Under the pieces are notes generated by a model. That model made no database searches and was not told the DNA's origin. It saw nothing but the letters and a program-made list of their open reading frames with translations. A DNA stretch of 64,000 bases, from contig NZ_QDDL01000008.1 of the NCBI RefSeq assembly GCF_003097315.1, forward strand, positions 1 through 64,000, in the 5' to 3' direction. This document shows positions 1 to 8,630 of the stretch, piece after piece (positions within the stretch are counted from its first letter, which is position 1; each line of letters starts with the position of its first letter). The position numbers and the translations under genes were made by a program. Source of the stretch: Pelagibaculum spongiae (GTDB lineage Bacteria > Pseudomonadota > Gammaproteobacteria > Enterobacterales > Pelagibaculaceae).

Positions 1-1
1 C

Positions 2-217
2 AATAATCAGGGTGAACGGGACTTCCGTATGAGCAAGGTTCAGCAGAAGATATCAGGCTGCTTCCGCTCATGGGATGGCGTGAAAGCGTATTGCAGAATC
101 CGGAGCTATATATCGACCTGCCAAAAACATGGGGTCGGTGTTGGGGAGGCTTTGTCGTTATTATTTGCGGGTAAATGGCCGGACTTTATTCAGGAGAAAT
201 TGGATCGGTTGGTGTGA
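2..217 (+). pseudogene. IS66-family transposase (TnpC), C-terminal end, cut by window edge
   Basis: The reading frame is open from the first bases of the window and ends at a TGA at 215-217. The translation starts NNQGERDFRM and continues with VQQKISGCFRS, then CRIRSYIST, which is the conserved tail of IS66-family DDE transposases; the E of GERD would be the last catalytic acidic residue. Only the last ~72 residues are in view, so whether the element is intact upstream cannot be judged. Typed as pseudogene only because it is partial here. A second, decayed IS66 gene (tnpB) lies at 42.4 kb. Family call is by motif recognition. Confidence 0.8.
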
Positions 218-349
218 CATGCTGAATGGTTACTGTAACTTTTATATTCTATACCAGCATAGAAAAATATTTCAGATTGACAAAGTTATTGAAAAAGCGA
301 TGCCCACATCAGAATCAGCAGGCACAGCCATTTAATTATTAAGATCAGA

Positions 350-835
350 TCAATCTTTGAAATTCTTGAACTGCAGTGGCAGTGCAATTTGCTCGCTTTC
401 TTTTAGCAGGCTCATAACTTGTTGCAGGTCATCGCGGGCCTTGCCGGTGACGCGAACCTGGTCACCCTGCAAAGCAGGTTGAACTTTAATCTTACTTTCC
501 TTGATCAGCTTGACCACTTTTCGGCCGAGATCTTTATCAATACCACATTGCATAGTGGCAACCGTTTTCATTTGCTTGCCGCTACCTTGAGGTTCTGAGT
601 ATTCCAGGCAGCTGACCTTGATGCCGCGTTTGATCAGACAAGGCTCAAGTACTTGCTTCATCTGCTCCAGTTGAAACTCTTCTGCAGCCAACAATGTAAT
701 TGCCATGTCATTCAGTTCAAAGCTGGCATCGACACCTTTAAAGTCCCAGCGGGTAGTCAGCTGTCGCTTGGCTTGATCCACGGCGTTAGTGGCTTCCTGC
801 TTATCGATTTCTGATACCACGTCAAAAGAAGGCAT
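350..835 (-). CDS. yajQ: YajQ/UPF0234 family nucleotide-binding protein
   Basis: 161 residues from the ATG at 835, which gives the usual family start MPSFDVVSE; an AGGA ribosome-binding site lies 8 bases upstream. A start 21 bases further out is possible but adds residues the family lacks. The body has the family landmarks RWDFKGVDASFELND and the basic stretch around GRKVVKLIKESKIKVQ. YajQ proteins are small two-domain cytosolic proteins that bind nucleotides, and in some bacteria cyclic di-GMP; their physiological role here is unknown. The gene stands alone, divergent from the CstA-type carrier. Identification is confident, function less so. Confidence 0.92.
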   Translation of the reverse strand: MPSFDVVSEIDKQEATNAVDQAKRQLTTRWDFKGVDASFELNDMAITLLAAEEFQLEQMKQVLEPCLIKRGIKVSCLEYSEPQGSGKQMKTVATMQCGIDKDLGRKVVKLIKESKIKVQPALQGDQVRVTGKARDDLQQVMSLLKESEQIALPLQFKNFKD

Positions 836-1079
836 GTTGGTTTTTCCTGTGTTCAAACAATAACGCTAGTGTATTCAAGCTAGCGAGCCTTGACTACTCT
901 CGGCCGCGCTTTGTTTTGCGCTAAAACAATCAAACCCGAGTAATTTTATCAGGCTTACCACTCAGGTTCTGCCATGACCACTAAATAGAGCAGCCGACCA
1001 CTGACTGTAAATCCGCTAGAGCAGTTTTCAGCAATAAAGAATAATCGCCGCAGATTTTACATTCAGGCGGAGAAACGTC

Positions 1080-2501
1080 ATGAGCTGGTTTTTATTATGT
1101 GTGGGTATCCTACTCGGTGGATATTTTATTTATGGCAGGTTTGTAGAGAAGGTCTTTGGGCCAACTCCAGAACGCGACACGCCAGCAATTAGCATGCCTG
1201 ATGGCGTTGACTATGTTCCTATGTCGAACAAGAAAGTCTTCCTAATTCAGCTATTAAATATTGCTGGTCTGGGTCCTATTTTTGGCCCAATCCTTGGCGC
1301 CTTATACGGCCCAATCGCGATGATCTGGATTGTGATCGGCTGTATTTTTGCCGGTGCGGTGCATGACTATTTCTCTGGCATGTTATCGGTTCGTGCCGGT
1401 GGTGCTTCAGTGCCTACAGTAGTCGGTAATCACTTAGGTAAAATTGCCAAGCACTTCATGAACTTCCTGTCGGTTGTTCTATTGCTGCTAGTGGGTGTGG
1501 TATTTGTTTTAGGCCCAGCTAAATTACTGGGTAATTTAAGTGAAATGAGCGTTAGCTTGTGGGTTGGCATTATCTTCGCTTACTACATTATCGCAACCAT
1601 CGTTCCGGTGGATAAGATTATTGGCCGCTTGTATCCATTCTTTGGTGGCTTGTTAATGTTCATGTCTATTGGCTTGATCGTTGGTTTAGCGGTTAGTGAT
1701 AACAGCTTCTACAGCCAAGGTTTGGATTTCGCAGCTAACCTGCATCCAAAAGAATTACCTTTATGGCCACTGCTGTTTATTACCATTGCTTGCGGTGCAA
1801 TCTCCGGTTTCCACGCAACTCAGTCTCCTTTAATGGCGCGTTGCATAAAAAACGAGAAAAATGGTCGTCAGATTTTCTATGGCGCAATGATTGGTGAAGG
1901 CATTGTCGCTTTAATCTGGGTAACTCTGGGTCTGTCTTTCTACGAAACAACTGATGCGCTGCAAGCAACATTATCTAACGGTGGCCCTGCTGCAGTAGTT
2001 CATGAAGTTTCAACCAGCCTGTTGGGTGGTTTAGGTGGCATTCTGGCGATATTAGGTGTCATTATTCTGCCAATTACTTCCGGTGATACGGCTTTCCGTT
2101 CAGCCCGTTTGATTGTTGCTGACTTTGTAAAAATGCCCCAGCAAGCTTTACCAAAGCGTTTATTAATTGCTATTCCTATGTTTGCGATTGGCTTTTTAAT
2201 TACTCAGGCGGAGTTTGGTGTGATCTGGAGATACTTCGGCTGGGCTAACCAAACCACTGCAATGATGATGCTTTGGGCAGCAGCGGCTTACTTGTTGCGT
2301 GAAGGTAAACTGCACTGGATCTGTACCTTGCCAGCAATGTTTATGACAGCGGTTACTTTTACTTACCTAGGAAGTGCGCAAATTGGTTTTGGTCTGGATA
2401 TGACGACTTCCACCATCATTGGTTTATCGGCAACCGTTATCGCAACAATCACTTTCTTTTTGAAGGTTCGTCCTGCAACAGCAGTAGCTAGCGTCAAATA
2501 A
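1080..2501 (+). CDS. CstA-family carbon starvation / peptide-pyruvate carrier, short form
   Basis: 473-residue polytopic membrane protein. The N-terminal half carries the CstA signatures NIAGLGPIFGPILGALYGP and GAVHDYFSGMLSVRAGG, and a later helix has SGFHATQSPLMARC. CstA/BtsT proteins take up peptides or pyruvate across the inner membrane during carbon limitation. E. coli CstA is about 700 residues, so this is the shorter subfamily that lacks the long C-terminal region; it should not be called CstA itself without a tree. A GGAG ribosome-binding site precedes the ATG, and a strong terminator follows. It is a single-gene unit; substrate is inferred only. Confidence 0.88.
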   Translation: MSWFLLCVGILLGGYFIYGRFVEKVFGPTPERDTPAISMPDGVDYVPMSNKKVFLIQLLNIAGLGPIFGPILGALYGPIAMIWIVIGCIFAGAVHDYFSGMLSVRAGGASVPTVVGNHLGKIAKHFMNFLSVVLLLLVGVVFVLGPAKLLGNLSEMSVSLWVGIIFAYYIIATIVPVDKIIGRLYPFFGGLLMFMSIGLIVGLAVSDNSFYSQGLDFAANLHPKELPLWPLLFITIACGAISGFHATQSPLMARCIKNEKNGRQIFYGAMIGEGIVALIWVTLGLSFYETTDALQATLSNGGPAAVVHEVSTSLLGGLGGILAILGVIILPITSGDTAFRSARLIVADFVKMPQQALPKRLLIAIPMFAIGFLITQAEFGVIWRYFGWANQTTAMMMLWAAAAYLLREGKLHWICTLPAMFMTAVTFTYLGSAQIGFGLDMTTSTIIGLSATVIATITFFLKVRPATAVASVK

Positions 2502-2530
2502 AATACGATTGCGAGTCGCTTTAAAAAATA

Positions 2531-2568
2531 AAATCCCGTTGACTTGACTGAGTCAGCGGGATTTTTTT
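2531..2568 (+). terminator. Rho-independent terminator after the CstA-type gene
   Basis: Stem of AAATCCCGTTGAC (2531-2543) pairing with GTCAGCGGGATTT (from 2552), one G-T pair, then a run of T. It sits 30 bases past the stop and could also serve the convergent DUF1543 gene. Confidence 0.85.
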
Positions 2569-2584
2569 ATGTTCTTTACAGGGT

Positions 2585-3094
2585 TTATCCAATCACTCGA
2601 TAACCATACCAATCAGGCTTTAGCTTTTTAGTTTGACGCTCAAACAATTCGTTTAAATGAATGTAATATTGCCCAATTTTTCGAATGCTTAAGCAATCAT
2701 CAACATCATATAAATTATCTTTGTGCTGAAGTTCAGAGTTATTTAATAAGCTTTTTAAGGCTTTCTGCTTAGCATTGACCGGCGTGTCTGCGACAAATAA
2801 ATCGAATTGGTGTAGCTCGGCCATGCTTTCTGGTTGATAGCCGCCAATGTTTACAAAGTATAAATGTGGGCCATCGGTGGCTGGCTGTTCGCTAAGGCTG
2901 ATTTGATAGCCATCAGCAGAAGCGATGTGGCAGTAACTATCCAGATGCAAACCTTGCACAGTGCCAAACCAATTTTGTTTTAAGGTATCGAAAGTATCAT
3001 CGATTGATTCACCGACAACGAATTGAATATCATGCAATTCGATATTTGCTTTGGGCGCTTTTCCACCGAGATATACCATAAACAGCTTTGGCAT
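2585..3094 (-). CDS. DUF1543 domain protein
   Basis: 169 residues beginning MPKLFMVYLGGKAPKANIELHD, which matches the DUF1543 pattern (YLGG, an NIE(L/V)HD box, then QFVVGESI). Two related halves seem present: the first to about residue 85, the second starting near FVNIGGYQPESMAELHQFDLFVA, which repeats the GG...E.HQ/HD..FVV layout. Function of this family is not established. No signal peptide or membrane segment is visible, so it is probably cytosolic. It is convergent with the CstA-type gene and 100 bases downstream of coq7 on the same strand. Confidence 0.8.
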   Translation of the reverse strand: MPKLFMVYLGGKAPKANIELHDIQFVVGESIDDTFDTLKQNWFGTVQGLHLDSYCHIASADGYQISLSEQPATDGPHLYFVNIGGYQPESMAELHQFDLFVADTPVNAKQKALKSLLNNSELQHKDNLYDVDDCLSIRKIGQYYIHLNELFERQTKKLKPDWYGYRVIG

Positions 3095-3136
3095 TTTCTA
3101 TCCCTAAATATTGTTTTTTTATTAGAGGCTAGATAA

Positions 3137-3168
3137 ACAAAACGGCAGAAAAAAATTTCTACCGTTTT
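3137..3168 (-). terminator. Probable terminator after coq7
   Basis: Read on the minus strand, AAAACGGTAGAAA pairs with TTTCTGCCGTTTT with one mismatch and is followed by GTTT. It lies between coq7 and the DUF1543 gene, so the two are probably separate units. Confidence 0.6.
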
Positions 3169-3195
3169 AGGTATCGATTCATTGCACGCAAGGGT

Positions 3196-3834
3196 TTAGA
3201 TCTTGTAAGTGCTTGTGGTCATCACTTTGCTGATTAAGCCCATGCCGAGACGAATCGGTAATGGTAAGTCTGCACCACCGGCTTGTTTGGCAACTTCTTC
3301 GTGATGGGCTTCGTCTTCTTTCATTTGTTCTAAAATCGCCCGGCTTTTTTGATCTTTGCTAGGCATTTGTGACAGATGACTATCGAGGTGTTTTAGTACC
3401 TGGTGCTCGGTTTCAGCAACAAAACCAAGGCTCCATTTATCACCCGCTTTACCGGCAAGCGCACCCATTCCAAAAGATAGTGCATAGAAAGCTGGGTTGA
3501 GAATGCTGGTATGGCTATCGAGTTCTTCAATTCGAGATTTACACCACTGCAAGTGATCATTCTCTTCAACGGCCGCTTGCTCCATTTGCGCTCTGACTTC
3601 AGGTAGCTTGGCGGTTAGCGCTTGGCCTTGGTACAAACCCTGGGCGCAAATTTCACCGGTATGATTAATTCGCATCAGTCCTGCAATGTGCTTTTGTTCC
3701 TGATCGGTTAAATCATCACAGGTTTCATCTTCCGCTGGATTGGGCCGTGCGGTGGTTGCTCCCTTGGTTTTCAGGGTAAGCAAGGCGCTATCCAACTGGC
3801 TGATCAAATGATCTAAAGGGCTTAAACGACGCAT
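3196..3834 (-). CDS. coq7: Coq7-type ubiquinone biosynthesis hydroxylase (di-iron)
   Basis: 212 residues from the ATG at 3834, chosen because an AAGGAG site lies 7 bases upstream and because family members begin with MRRLSPLD-like sequence. Coq7 is a membrane-associated di-iron carboxylate enzyme that performs the C-6 hydroxylation of demethoxyubiquinone. Visible ligands fit the family: [36 protein letters not shown] and EDEAHHEEV supply the conserved Glu and ExxH pairs. Bacteria use either Coq7 or the flavin enzyme UbiF for this step. Coq7 needs O2, so it marks an aerobic respiratory capacity alongside the anaerobic genes further on. Confidence 0.93.
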   Translation of the reverse strand: MRRLSPLDHLISQLDSALLTLKTKGATTARPNPAEDETCDDLTDQEQKHIAGLMRINHTGEICAQGLYQGQALTAKLPEVRAQMEQAAVEENDHLQWCKSRIEELDSHTSILNPAFYALSFGMGALAGKAGDKWSLGFVAETEHQVLKHLDSHLSQMPSKDQKSRAILEQMKEDEAHHEEVAKQAGGADLPLPIRLGMGLISKVMTTSTYKI

Positions 3835-4039
3835 GGGATAACTCCTTGAAAACCGGTCAGGCAACTAATTTTTTGGCTGCAAAGCTGTGGACTAGCTGTG
3901 TTGCAGATATCTAGACCGAATAGGATAGGCGGATTCGGCCTCAGGTCAATATCATTGATGAGGTAGTTGATGATAAGTGGCGAGCATTGATTAGACTTCA
4001 GCCTACCAATATCTCTAGCTACTTTGTATTAAGAGGGTA

Positions 4040-4456
4040 ATGATTCGCATGATTGAGCGTTTCTCTATCAAGGTTACAGGGCAAGCGCTACATGGGTTTA
4101 CTCGGCAGCTTGAACACATAGTGATCGATAGTGATCTTGGAGAAGGCTTATGTACTTTGTTCATTCGTCATACTTCAGCCAGCCTTTTGATACAGGAAAA
4201 TGCCGATCCGAGCGCTAAGTATGACCTTGAACAATGGCTGAATCGGTTAGTGCCAGAAAATGACCCGCTCTACACGCATACATTGGAAGGCTCAGATGGC
4301 ATGCCTGCGCATATTAAAGCGGCATTAACGGCCAGCAGTTTATCGATTCCATTTCAGCGCGGACGATTATTACTAGGTACCTGGCAGGGTGTTTATTTAT
4401 GGGAACATCGATATTATTCAGGTGCAAGAGAAGTGGTGATGCATTTAAGCAATTAA
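4040..4456 (+). CDS. YjbQ/UPF0047 family protein
   Basis: 138 residues covering the whole YjbQ domain: LFIRHTSASLLIQENADPS, the EGSDGMPAHIKAAL box and the C-terminal GTWQGVYLWEHR. Members are small trimeric proteins reported to have weak thiamine-phosphate synthase activity; the true role is unsettled. A GAGGG stretch stands directly before the first ATG; the second ATG at 4049 has the better spacing to it and is an equally good start. Single gene, convergent with the large lipoprotein gene and separated from it by a shared terminator. Confidence 0.87.
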   Translation: MIRMIERFSIKVTGQALHGFTRQLEHIVIDSDLGEGLCTLFIRHTSASLLIQENADPSAKYDLEQWLNRLVPENDPLYTHTLEGSDGMPAHIKAALTASSLSIPFQRGRLLLGTWQGVYLWEHRYYSGAREVVMHLSN

Positions 4457-4488
4457 AACTAAAACACCATCCTTGGTGTTTTAGTTTT
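4455..4488. terminator. Bidirectional terminator
   Basis: A 15-base perfect stem (4455-4469 with 4474-4488), A-rich on one side and T-rich on the other, between two convergent genes, so it can stop transcription from both. Confidence 0.88.
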
Positions 4489-4493
4489 AATAA

Positions 4494-6896
4494 TTAATAA
4501 ATTTCTAGTTTTACATCACCGGTTTTAAGATAAAAGCTCTCGGCATCCCAAGCTCGGTTTCCTGCACTGTTATATAAGCGGCGAATCGCGCGGGCAACTT
4601 GTAATCGTAAATGGGTTTGGCCTGGCTGAATATATTTACTGATATCTAACCAGTAATCTTTAGTTGAATTACCACTCACGCGGATCTCACCGACAAATTC
4701 ACCCGCTAATCCTAAGCCAGACGTATAATTTTGTGGGATTTCAGATAATACGGTGCTGCTAGCCAAAAAAGTGTTTACCAAACCGGTTGCAGCATTCCAA
4801 TTAATATCATTTCCAGTCCAATCGCGATCACCTAAATCACGGATCTGTAACACAGGGTCTGCATGGTTACTAGTCGATACTCGTAATGGCAGCTTTACCA
4901 ATATCTTGCGCGCATCGCTTAAATCGATTTCAGAAAGATCAAACTCTAAGACTGCAAGTTGACGATTGTTAGTTGAGCGCGTTTGAATTCGTAATTCACC
5001 GTTAGAAGAAGTAGCACTACCTTGATGAACTAACGCACTTCGATTAAGTGATAATTCACTTGGATTATTTTGCTGCCATTGCCAGATGGCAACTGAATTA
5101 CTAGCAACGGTTAATCTAGAAACATTGCTGTTAATTTTTGAGGTGAAACCACTGTGGTTTGCACTAATTGTTCCTGACAGAATTTGTGGTAACAAGTTCG
5201 CTGCAGGCCAGATTTCATTTCTGTTTAGCGTTAAGTTATTGTTGGTCGGATTGGCTGCGATGATCGTCATGGCTCCATCTCGGCTATCACGACAAGCTAA
5301 AGCTTCGGCTGTTCCTGATAATTGCAAAGGATATATTCGACTGGCTTGGCCACAATAAGTATGTACCCAATGCAGCGCCCATGCTGAGCGAGTTAAACCA
5401 CCAACAAATGATAGACCTTTATTATTGCCGGTATAACCATTCCGATGCAGCCAAATTAAACCATTAGAATTGTTGGTCCAATTAGGTAAGTCACTAATTA
5501 CAGTATCTCTATGAAGCCCTTCATGACGACCTAACTGAAATGCATAATAACCACCATTTCCAAGGTTTTCACTGTTTGCTGCCAAAATAGAAGAAGCAAA
5601 GTTTGCCGCATCGCGGGGCTGATCATTGTCAGTTTCATGGTAGCGACTATAACCATGAGAAATAGAATTTAATTCTGATAAAACAATTGGCAATGGATCA
5701 CTGTCGCTGTCATTCATTGCTGTTTTAAGATCACGGATATCTTGTTGTAAAATATCACCCCAACGGTAAATGTGATAATCAAATAGATCGAATAATTTGC
5801 CACCTTCAACTGCACCGTCACCGAAGGTTGAAGTGTTGTTTTCAAAAATATCTTTTCCCCAAGTAATACCATTTTTAGTGTTGGAGAAATAATTGTGTGC
5901 AGTGACTGGTGCAGCAATTTCTGCGATTAGGCTTTGGCCTGTTGCGGTATTGTGATCATTAACTGCGGCATGAATTGCATCACGAGCAATCTGCAGAGCT
6001 GCTTCCCAGTCAGAATAACTCCATCTAGAAAGTTGTGGCTCATTTTTAATTTCAATTCGGCTAATACCAAAGTTTTTTGCTAACCAAAAAGTAGAAGTGT
6101 AATACTGGTTCCATAATTGCCAGCGGGCATTCCATTGGGTGGCGCTATCATTTGAATTAATAGAGCGTTGCACACGATCAATCGTTGAATTAGCAATTAA
6201 AAAAACATTAACGCCATTGTTTTTCAAACTATTAATGACTTGTCTGGTTTGCTGGGTTGCAAAATAATCTTCTGCACGATTTTCTCTACTGCTTCCAAAT
6301 TGCTGCCATGGATTTTGTCTGACTTGTTGCTTTCTGGTATTAAAATCATTTTGATTATTTGCTGAATAACTAGAACCTGGGAAATAATCAGGCTCAACTC
6401 GTATTCTGCTGGCGTTAGCACCAAGGAAATTTATAGCGTTTAAAACACCAGGATCATTAAGCTCATAAGTTCGTAATGCCGATAAAGCGATACCTTGGTG
6501 TAAAGGGGCTGCAATATTAGCAACGCTTGGAGCTGGAACAGGCGTAGGCTCTGGGTCAGGCGTAGGCTCTGGATCAGGCGTTGGCTCTGGATCAGGCGTT
6601 GGCTCTGGATCAGGCGTTGGCTCCGGTTCAGGTGTAACCTCGGGTTCAGGTGTAACCTCGGGCTCAGGTGTAACTACGGGCTCAGGTGTAACTACGGGCT
6701 CAGGTGTAACTACGGGCTCAGGTGTAACTACGGGCTCAGGTGTAACTACGGGCTCAGGTGTTACTTCCGGATCTGGCTCTGTGGCTGGAGTTTCACTTCC
6801 GTGTAATCGGGTTCCAGGATTGCTTTCTGAAGGAGCGCTGCAACCTAAAACCATCAAAATTGATAAACAAACGAGTGAGTAAGAAGCAGGCCTCAT
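4494..6896 (-). CDS. Lipoprotein with Pro-Glu-Thr repeat linker and glycosidase-like domain
   Basis: 800 residues in four parts. Residues 1-19 are a lipoprotein signal with lipobox VLGC (Cys19). About 38-121 is a linker of six-residue repeats, first PEPVVT/PEPEVT then PDPEPT. About 126-600 looks like a clan GH-A (TIM-barrel) glycosidase: IKNEP (Glu286) and VLSEL (Glu408) have the form and spacing of the acid/base and nucleophile glutamates. The C-terminal ~180 residues form a beta-rich module with LAVLEFDLSEIDL and WLDISKYIQPGQ, like carbohydrate-binding or DNRLRE-type domains. A marine polysaccharidase (agarase or porphyranase type, GH86 or GH39) is a reasonable guess but the family cannot be fixed by eye. 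GGAG lies 8 bases before the ATG. Confidence 0.75.
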   Translation of the reverse strand: MRPASYSLVCLSILMVLGCSAPSESNPGTRLHGSETPATEPDPEVTPEPVVTPEPVVTPEPVVTPEPVVTPEPVVTPEPEVTPEPEVTPEPEPTPDPEPTPDPEPTPDPEPTPDPEPTPVPAPSVANIAAPLHQGIALSALRTYELNDPGVLNAINFLGANASRIRVEPDYFPGSSYSANNQNDFNTRKQQVRQNPWQQFGSSRENRAEDYFATQQTRQVINSLKNNGVNVFLIANSTIDRVQRSINSNDSATQWNARWQLWNQYYTSTFWLAKNFGISRIEIKNEPQLSRWSYSDWEAALQIARDAIHAAVNDHNTATGQSLIAEIAAPVTAHNYFSNTKNGITWGKDIFENNTSTFGDGAVEGGKLFDLFDYHIYRWGDILQQDIRDLKTAMNDSDSDPLPIVLSELNSISHGYSRYHETDNDQPRDAANFASSILAANSENLGNGGYYAFQLGRHEGLHRDTVISDLPNWTNNSNGLIWLHRNGYTGNNKGLSFVGGLTRSAWALHWVHTYCGQASRIYPLQLSGTAEALACRDSRDGAMTIIAANPTNNNLTLNRNEIWPAANLLPQILSGTISANHSGFTSKINSNVSRLTVASNSVAIWQWQQNNPSELSLNRSALVHQGSATSSNGELRIQTRSTNNRQLAVLEFDLSEIDLSDARKILVKLPLRVSTSNHADPVLQIRDLGDRDWTGNDINWNAATGLVNTFLASSTVLSEIPQNYTSGLGLAGEFVGEIRVSGNSTKDYWLDISKYIQPGQTHLRLQVARAIRRLYNSAGNRAWDAESFYLKTGDVKLEIY
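6540..6780. repeat. In-frame 18-bp tandem repeats encoding the lipoprotein linker
   Basis: Two adjoining minisatellites with the same 18-base period: about five copies based on GGCTCTGGATCAGGCGTT, then about seven or eight copies based on GGCTCAGGTGTAACTACG. Because 18 is a multiple of 3, gain or loss of a copy changes linker length by six residues without a frameshift. The near identity of neighbouring copies points to recent slippage. Confidence 0.9.
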
Positions 6897-6991
6897 AATG
6901 GATCTCCATATCTGTGTTGCTTCCAGATTAGGAATCTTGCTAGTTTTCCGCCTTGCCTGTTATCTATTTAGTGAACTGTTTCTAGACAGAC

Positions 6992-7861
6992 TTAGAACCA
7001 ATTCCGATCTTCCAGTAATTGGTGGACCATTGGCGTTAACATTAGCTCCATTGCAAAACCCATTTTTCCGCCTGGAACTACGATCGTATTGGGCTTTGAC
7101 ATGAAAGCGCCATCGATCATTTGCAAGAAATAAGGGAAGTCGATGCCCTTGGGATCTCGGAAGCGAATCACTACGAAACTCTCATCGGCGGGAGGGATTT
7201 CGCTCCAGACAAATGGGTTGGAAGTATCCACTGTGGGCACCCGTTGGAAGTTCACGTGAGTACGAGAAAACTGAGGCGTTATATAGTGAACATAATCAGG
7301 CATACGGTGAATAATCGTATGGGCAATCGCTTCCGGAGAGTAGCCGCGAGTATTTACATCGCGATGGATTTTCTGAATCCATTCTAGATTGACGATCGGT
7401 GTCAGGCCGATTAGCAGGTCGACATATTGCGCTGCATCGATTGATTCGGTCACTACACCGCCATGTAATCCTTCATAAAACAACAAGTCAGTATGCTCAG
7501 GCATTTCCTGCCAAGAGGTAAATGTGCCTGGTTGTTGTTTGAGTGGAATGGCTTCTTCGAAGTTGTGCAAATAACGACGAATTTGTCCGGTACCTGTTTC
7601 GCCGTAGCTTTTGAATAGCGTTTCTAGCTTGTCCCAGCAGTTGGCTTTAGGACCAAAATGGCTGAGCGTTTTGCCTTCTTGCTCTGCCTTGGTCAGCTGC
7701 TGCTCCATTTCCACTCGGTTATAGCGATGAAAGCTATCGCCTTCAACAATTGCCGCATGAATACCCTCACGCACAAAGATTCGTTCAAAGGCTTCTCGAG
7801 TGGTGGTGGTACCTGCACCAGATGATCCAGTAACAGCAACTATGGGGTAACGTTGAGACAT
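6992..7861 (-). CDS. Phosphoribulokinase family protein (PrkB-like)
   Basis: 289 residues. Walker A is GSSGAGTT at 12-19, followed by EGDSFHRYNR and, later, LLFYEGLHGG, all typical of the bacterial class-I phosphoribulokinase fold that makes ribulose 1,5-bisphosphate from Ru5P and ATP. Length matches the ~290-residue proteobacterial form. No RuBisCO or other Calvin-cycle gene is nearby, and many heterotrophic gammaproteobacteria carry such a gene without carbon fixation, so the role here is unclear. It lies 95 bases upstream of the lipoprotein gene on the same strand; a shared function is not evident. Confidence 0.88.
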   Translation of the reverse strand: MSQRYPIVAVTGSSGAGTTTTREAFERIFVREGIHAAIVEGDSFHRYNRVEMEQQLTKAEQEGKTLSHFGPKANCWDKLETLFKSYGETGTGQIRRYLHNFEEAIPLKQQPGTFTSWQEMPEHTDLLFYEGLHGGVVTESIDAAQYVDLLIGLTPIVNLEWIQKIHRDVNTRGYSPEAIAHTIIHRMPDYVHYITPQFSRTHVNFQRVPTVDTSNPFVWSEIPPADESFVVIRFRDPKGIDFPYFLQMIDGAFMSKPNTIVVPGGKMGFAMELMLTPMVHQLLEDRNWF

Positions 7862-8027
7862 TAGAATTTATAGGTATCGATGGGTCATAGAAAAACATTA
7901 TGCCATAACCAACGATTACTCCATGTTTTTCGTAAAACGAGTATTCAAAGCAGCAAGGAAGTTAGGGAAACGCTAGGCTTTGCAGTAGCTAATAAAAATG
8001 GTTTGCAAGGGAGCTGCAGGTAACCAA

Positions 8028-8627
8028 ATGAAAAAAAATCTATTTTTTAACGGATTGCTAATTATCATAACTAGTTTTGTTTCTCAGGTTTTTGCTGACT
8101 CGCCAAGTATTGAATACCGTCAAGCAGAGTTTGGCTATTTTCAACAAACTCTCAAAGATGTTGAGTTGGGCGATGATTTATCGGGGACCAGCTTCAATTT
8201 GATGTTTTCTTTAGCCGAAGATACCTACGCATGGGTGGGACAGCGGACATTCTCAGTTGATTTCACTGAAAGCGGTATCGGGCAAACTAGAGCAAAAGAA
8301 GAGTATCGTTTTGGTGCTATGAGGGTGATCCATTTTAATGAGTTTGATCTATTTGCCGGTTTTGGTGTTTTTCGACAGTTGGATAAAACGAATGGCATTC
8401 GTTTTTCTAACCAAGGCAATGAGGTTTTAGTGGGCGCCAGAACACTCTTAACTTCATGGAATCTACAAGCAGAATTGTCATTTGGGCATCGAGAAGCGCT
8501 GAGTTCGGCTATTTATACTCGAGCAAGTGTTGCCTTGCCACTGGGTCAAAGGTTCTCTTTATTAGCAGCAATTGAAAGTGATGACTCAAACCCAGGCGCA
8601 ATGCTGGGCTTAAGTTTGAATTATTAG
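8028..8627 (+). CDS. Secreted or outer-membrane beta-barrel-like protein, unknown
   Basis: 199 residues from the ATG at 8028, picked because it gives a standard signal peptide (MKKNLFFNG, a hydrophobic stretch, then VFA before DSPS). The mature part alternates aromatic and small residues in short strands (YRFGAMRVIHF, DLFAGFGVFRQL, LQAELSFGHRE, SLLAAIES) and ends in LSLNY; a terminal aromatic residue is typical of outer-membrane barrels. About eight strands could be drawn, so a small OmpW/OmpA-like or lipid-A-modifying barrel is possible. I do not recognise a specific family. It is convergent with arsC, only 3 bases apart. Confidence 0.6.
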   Translation: MKKNLFFNGLLIIITSFVSQVFADSPSIEYRQAEFGYFQQTLKDVELGDDLSGTSFNLMFSLAEDTYAWVGQRTFSVDFTESGIGQTRAKEEYRFGAMRVIHFNEFDLFAGFGVFRQLDKTNGIRFSNQGNEVLVGARTLLTSWNLQAELSFGHREALSSAIYTRASVALPLGQRFSLLAAIESDDSNPGAMLGLSLNY

Positions 8628-8630
8628 TCT

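Noticed and set aside
129-335. 68-codon frame downstream of the IS66 tail
   Set aside because: It overlaps the transposase in another frame and continues into AT-rich DNA with no family resemblance.
6540-6780. Tandem 18-bp repeats as a CRISPR array
   Set aside because: The units are directly adjacent with no spacers and are in frame with the lipoprotein gene, where they encode Pro-Glu-Thr repeats.
6992-7861. Evidence for CO2 fixation
   Set aside because: A phosphoribulokinase-family gene alone is common in heterotrophs; no RuBisCO, carboxysome or other Calvin-cycle gene is in the window.
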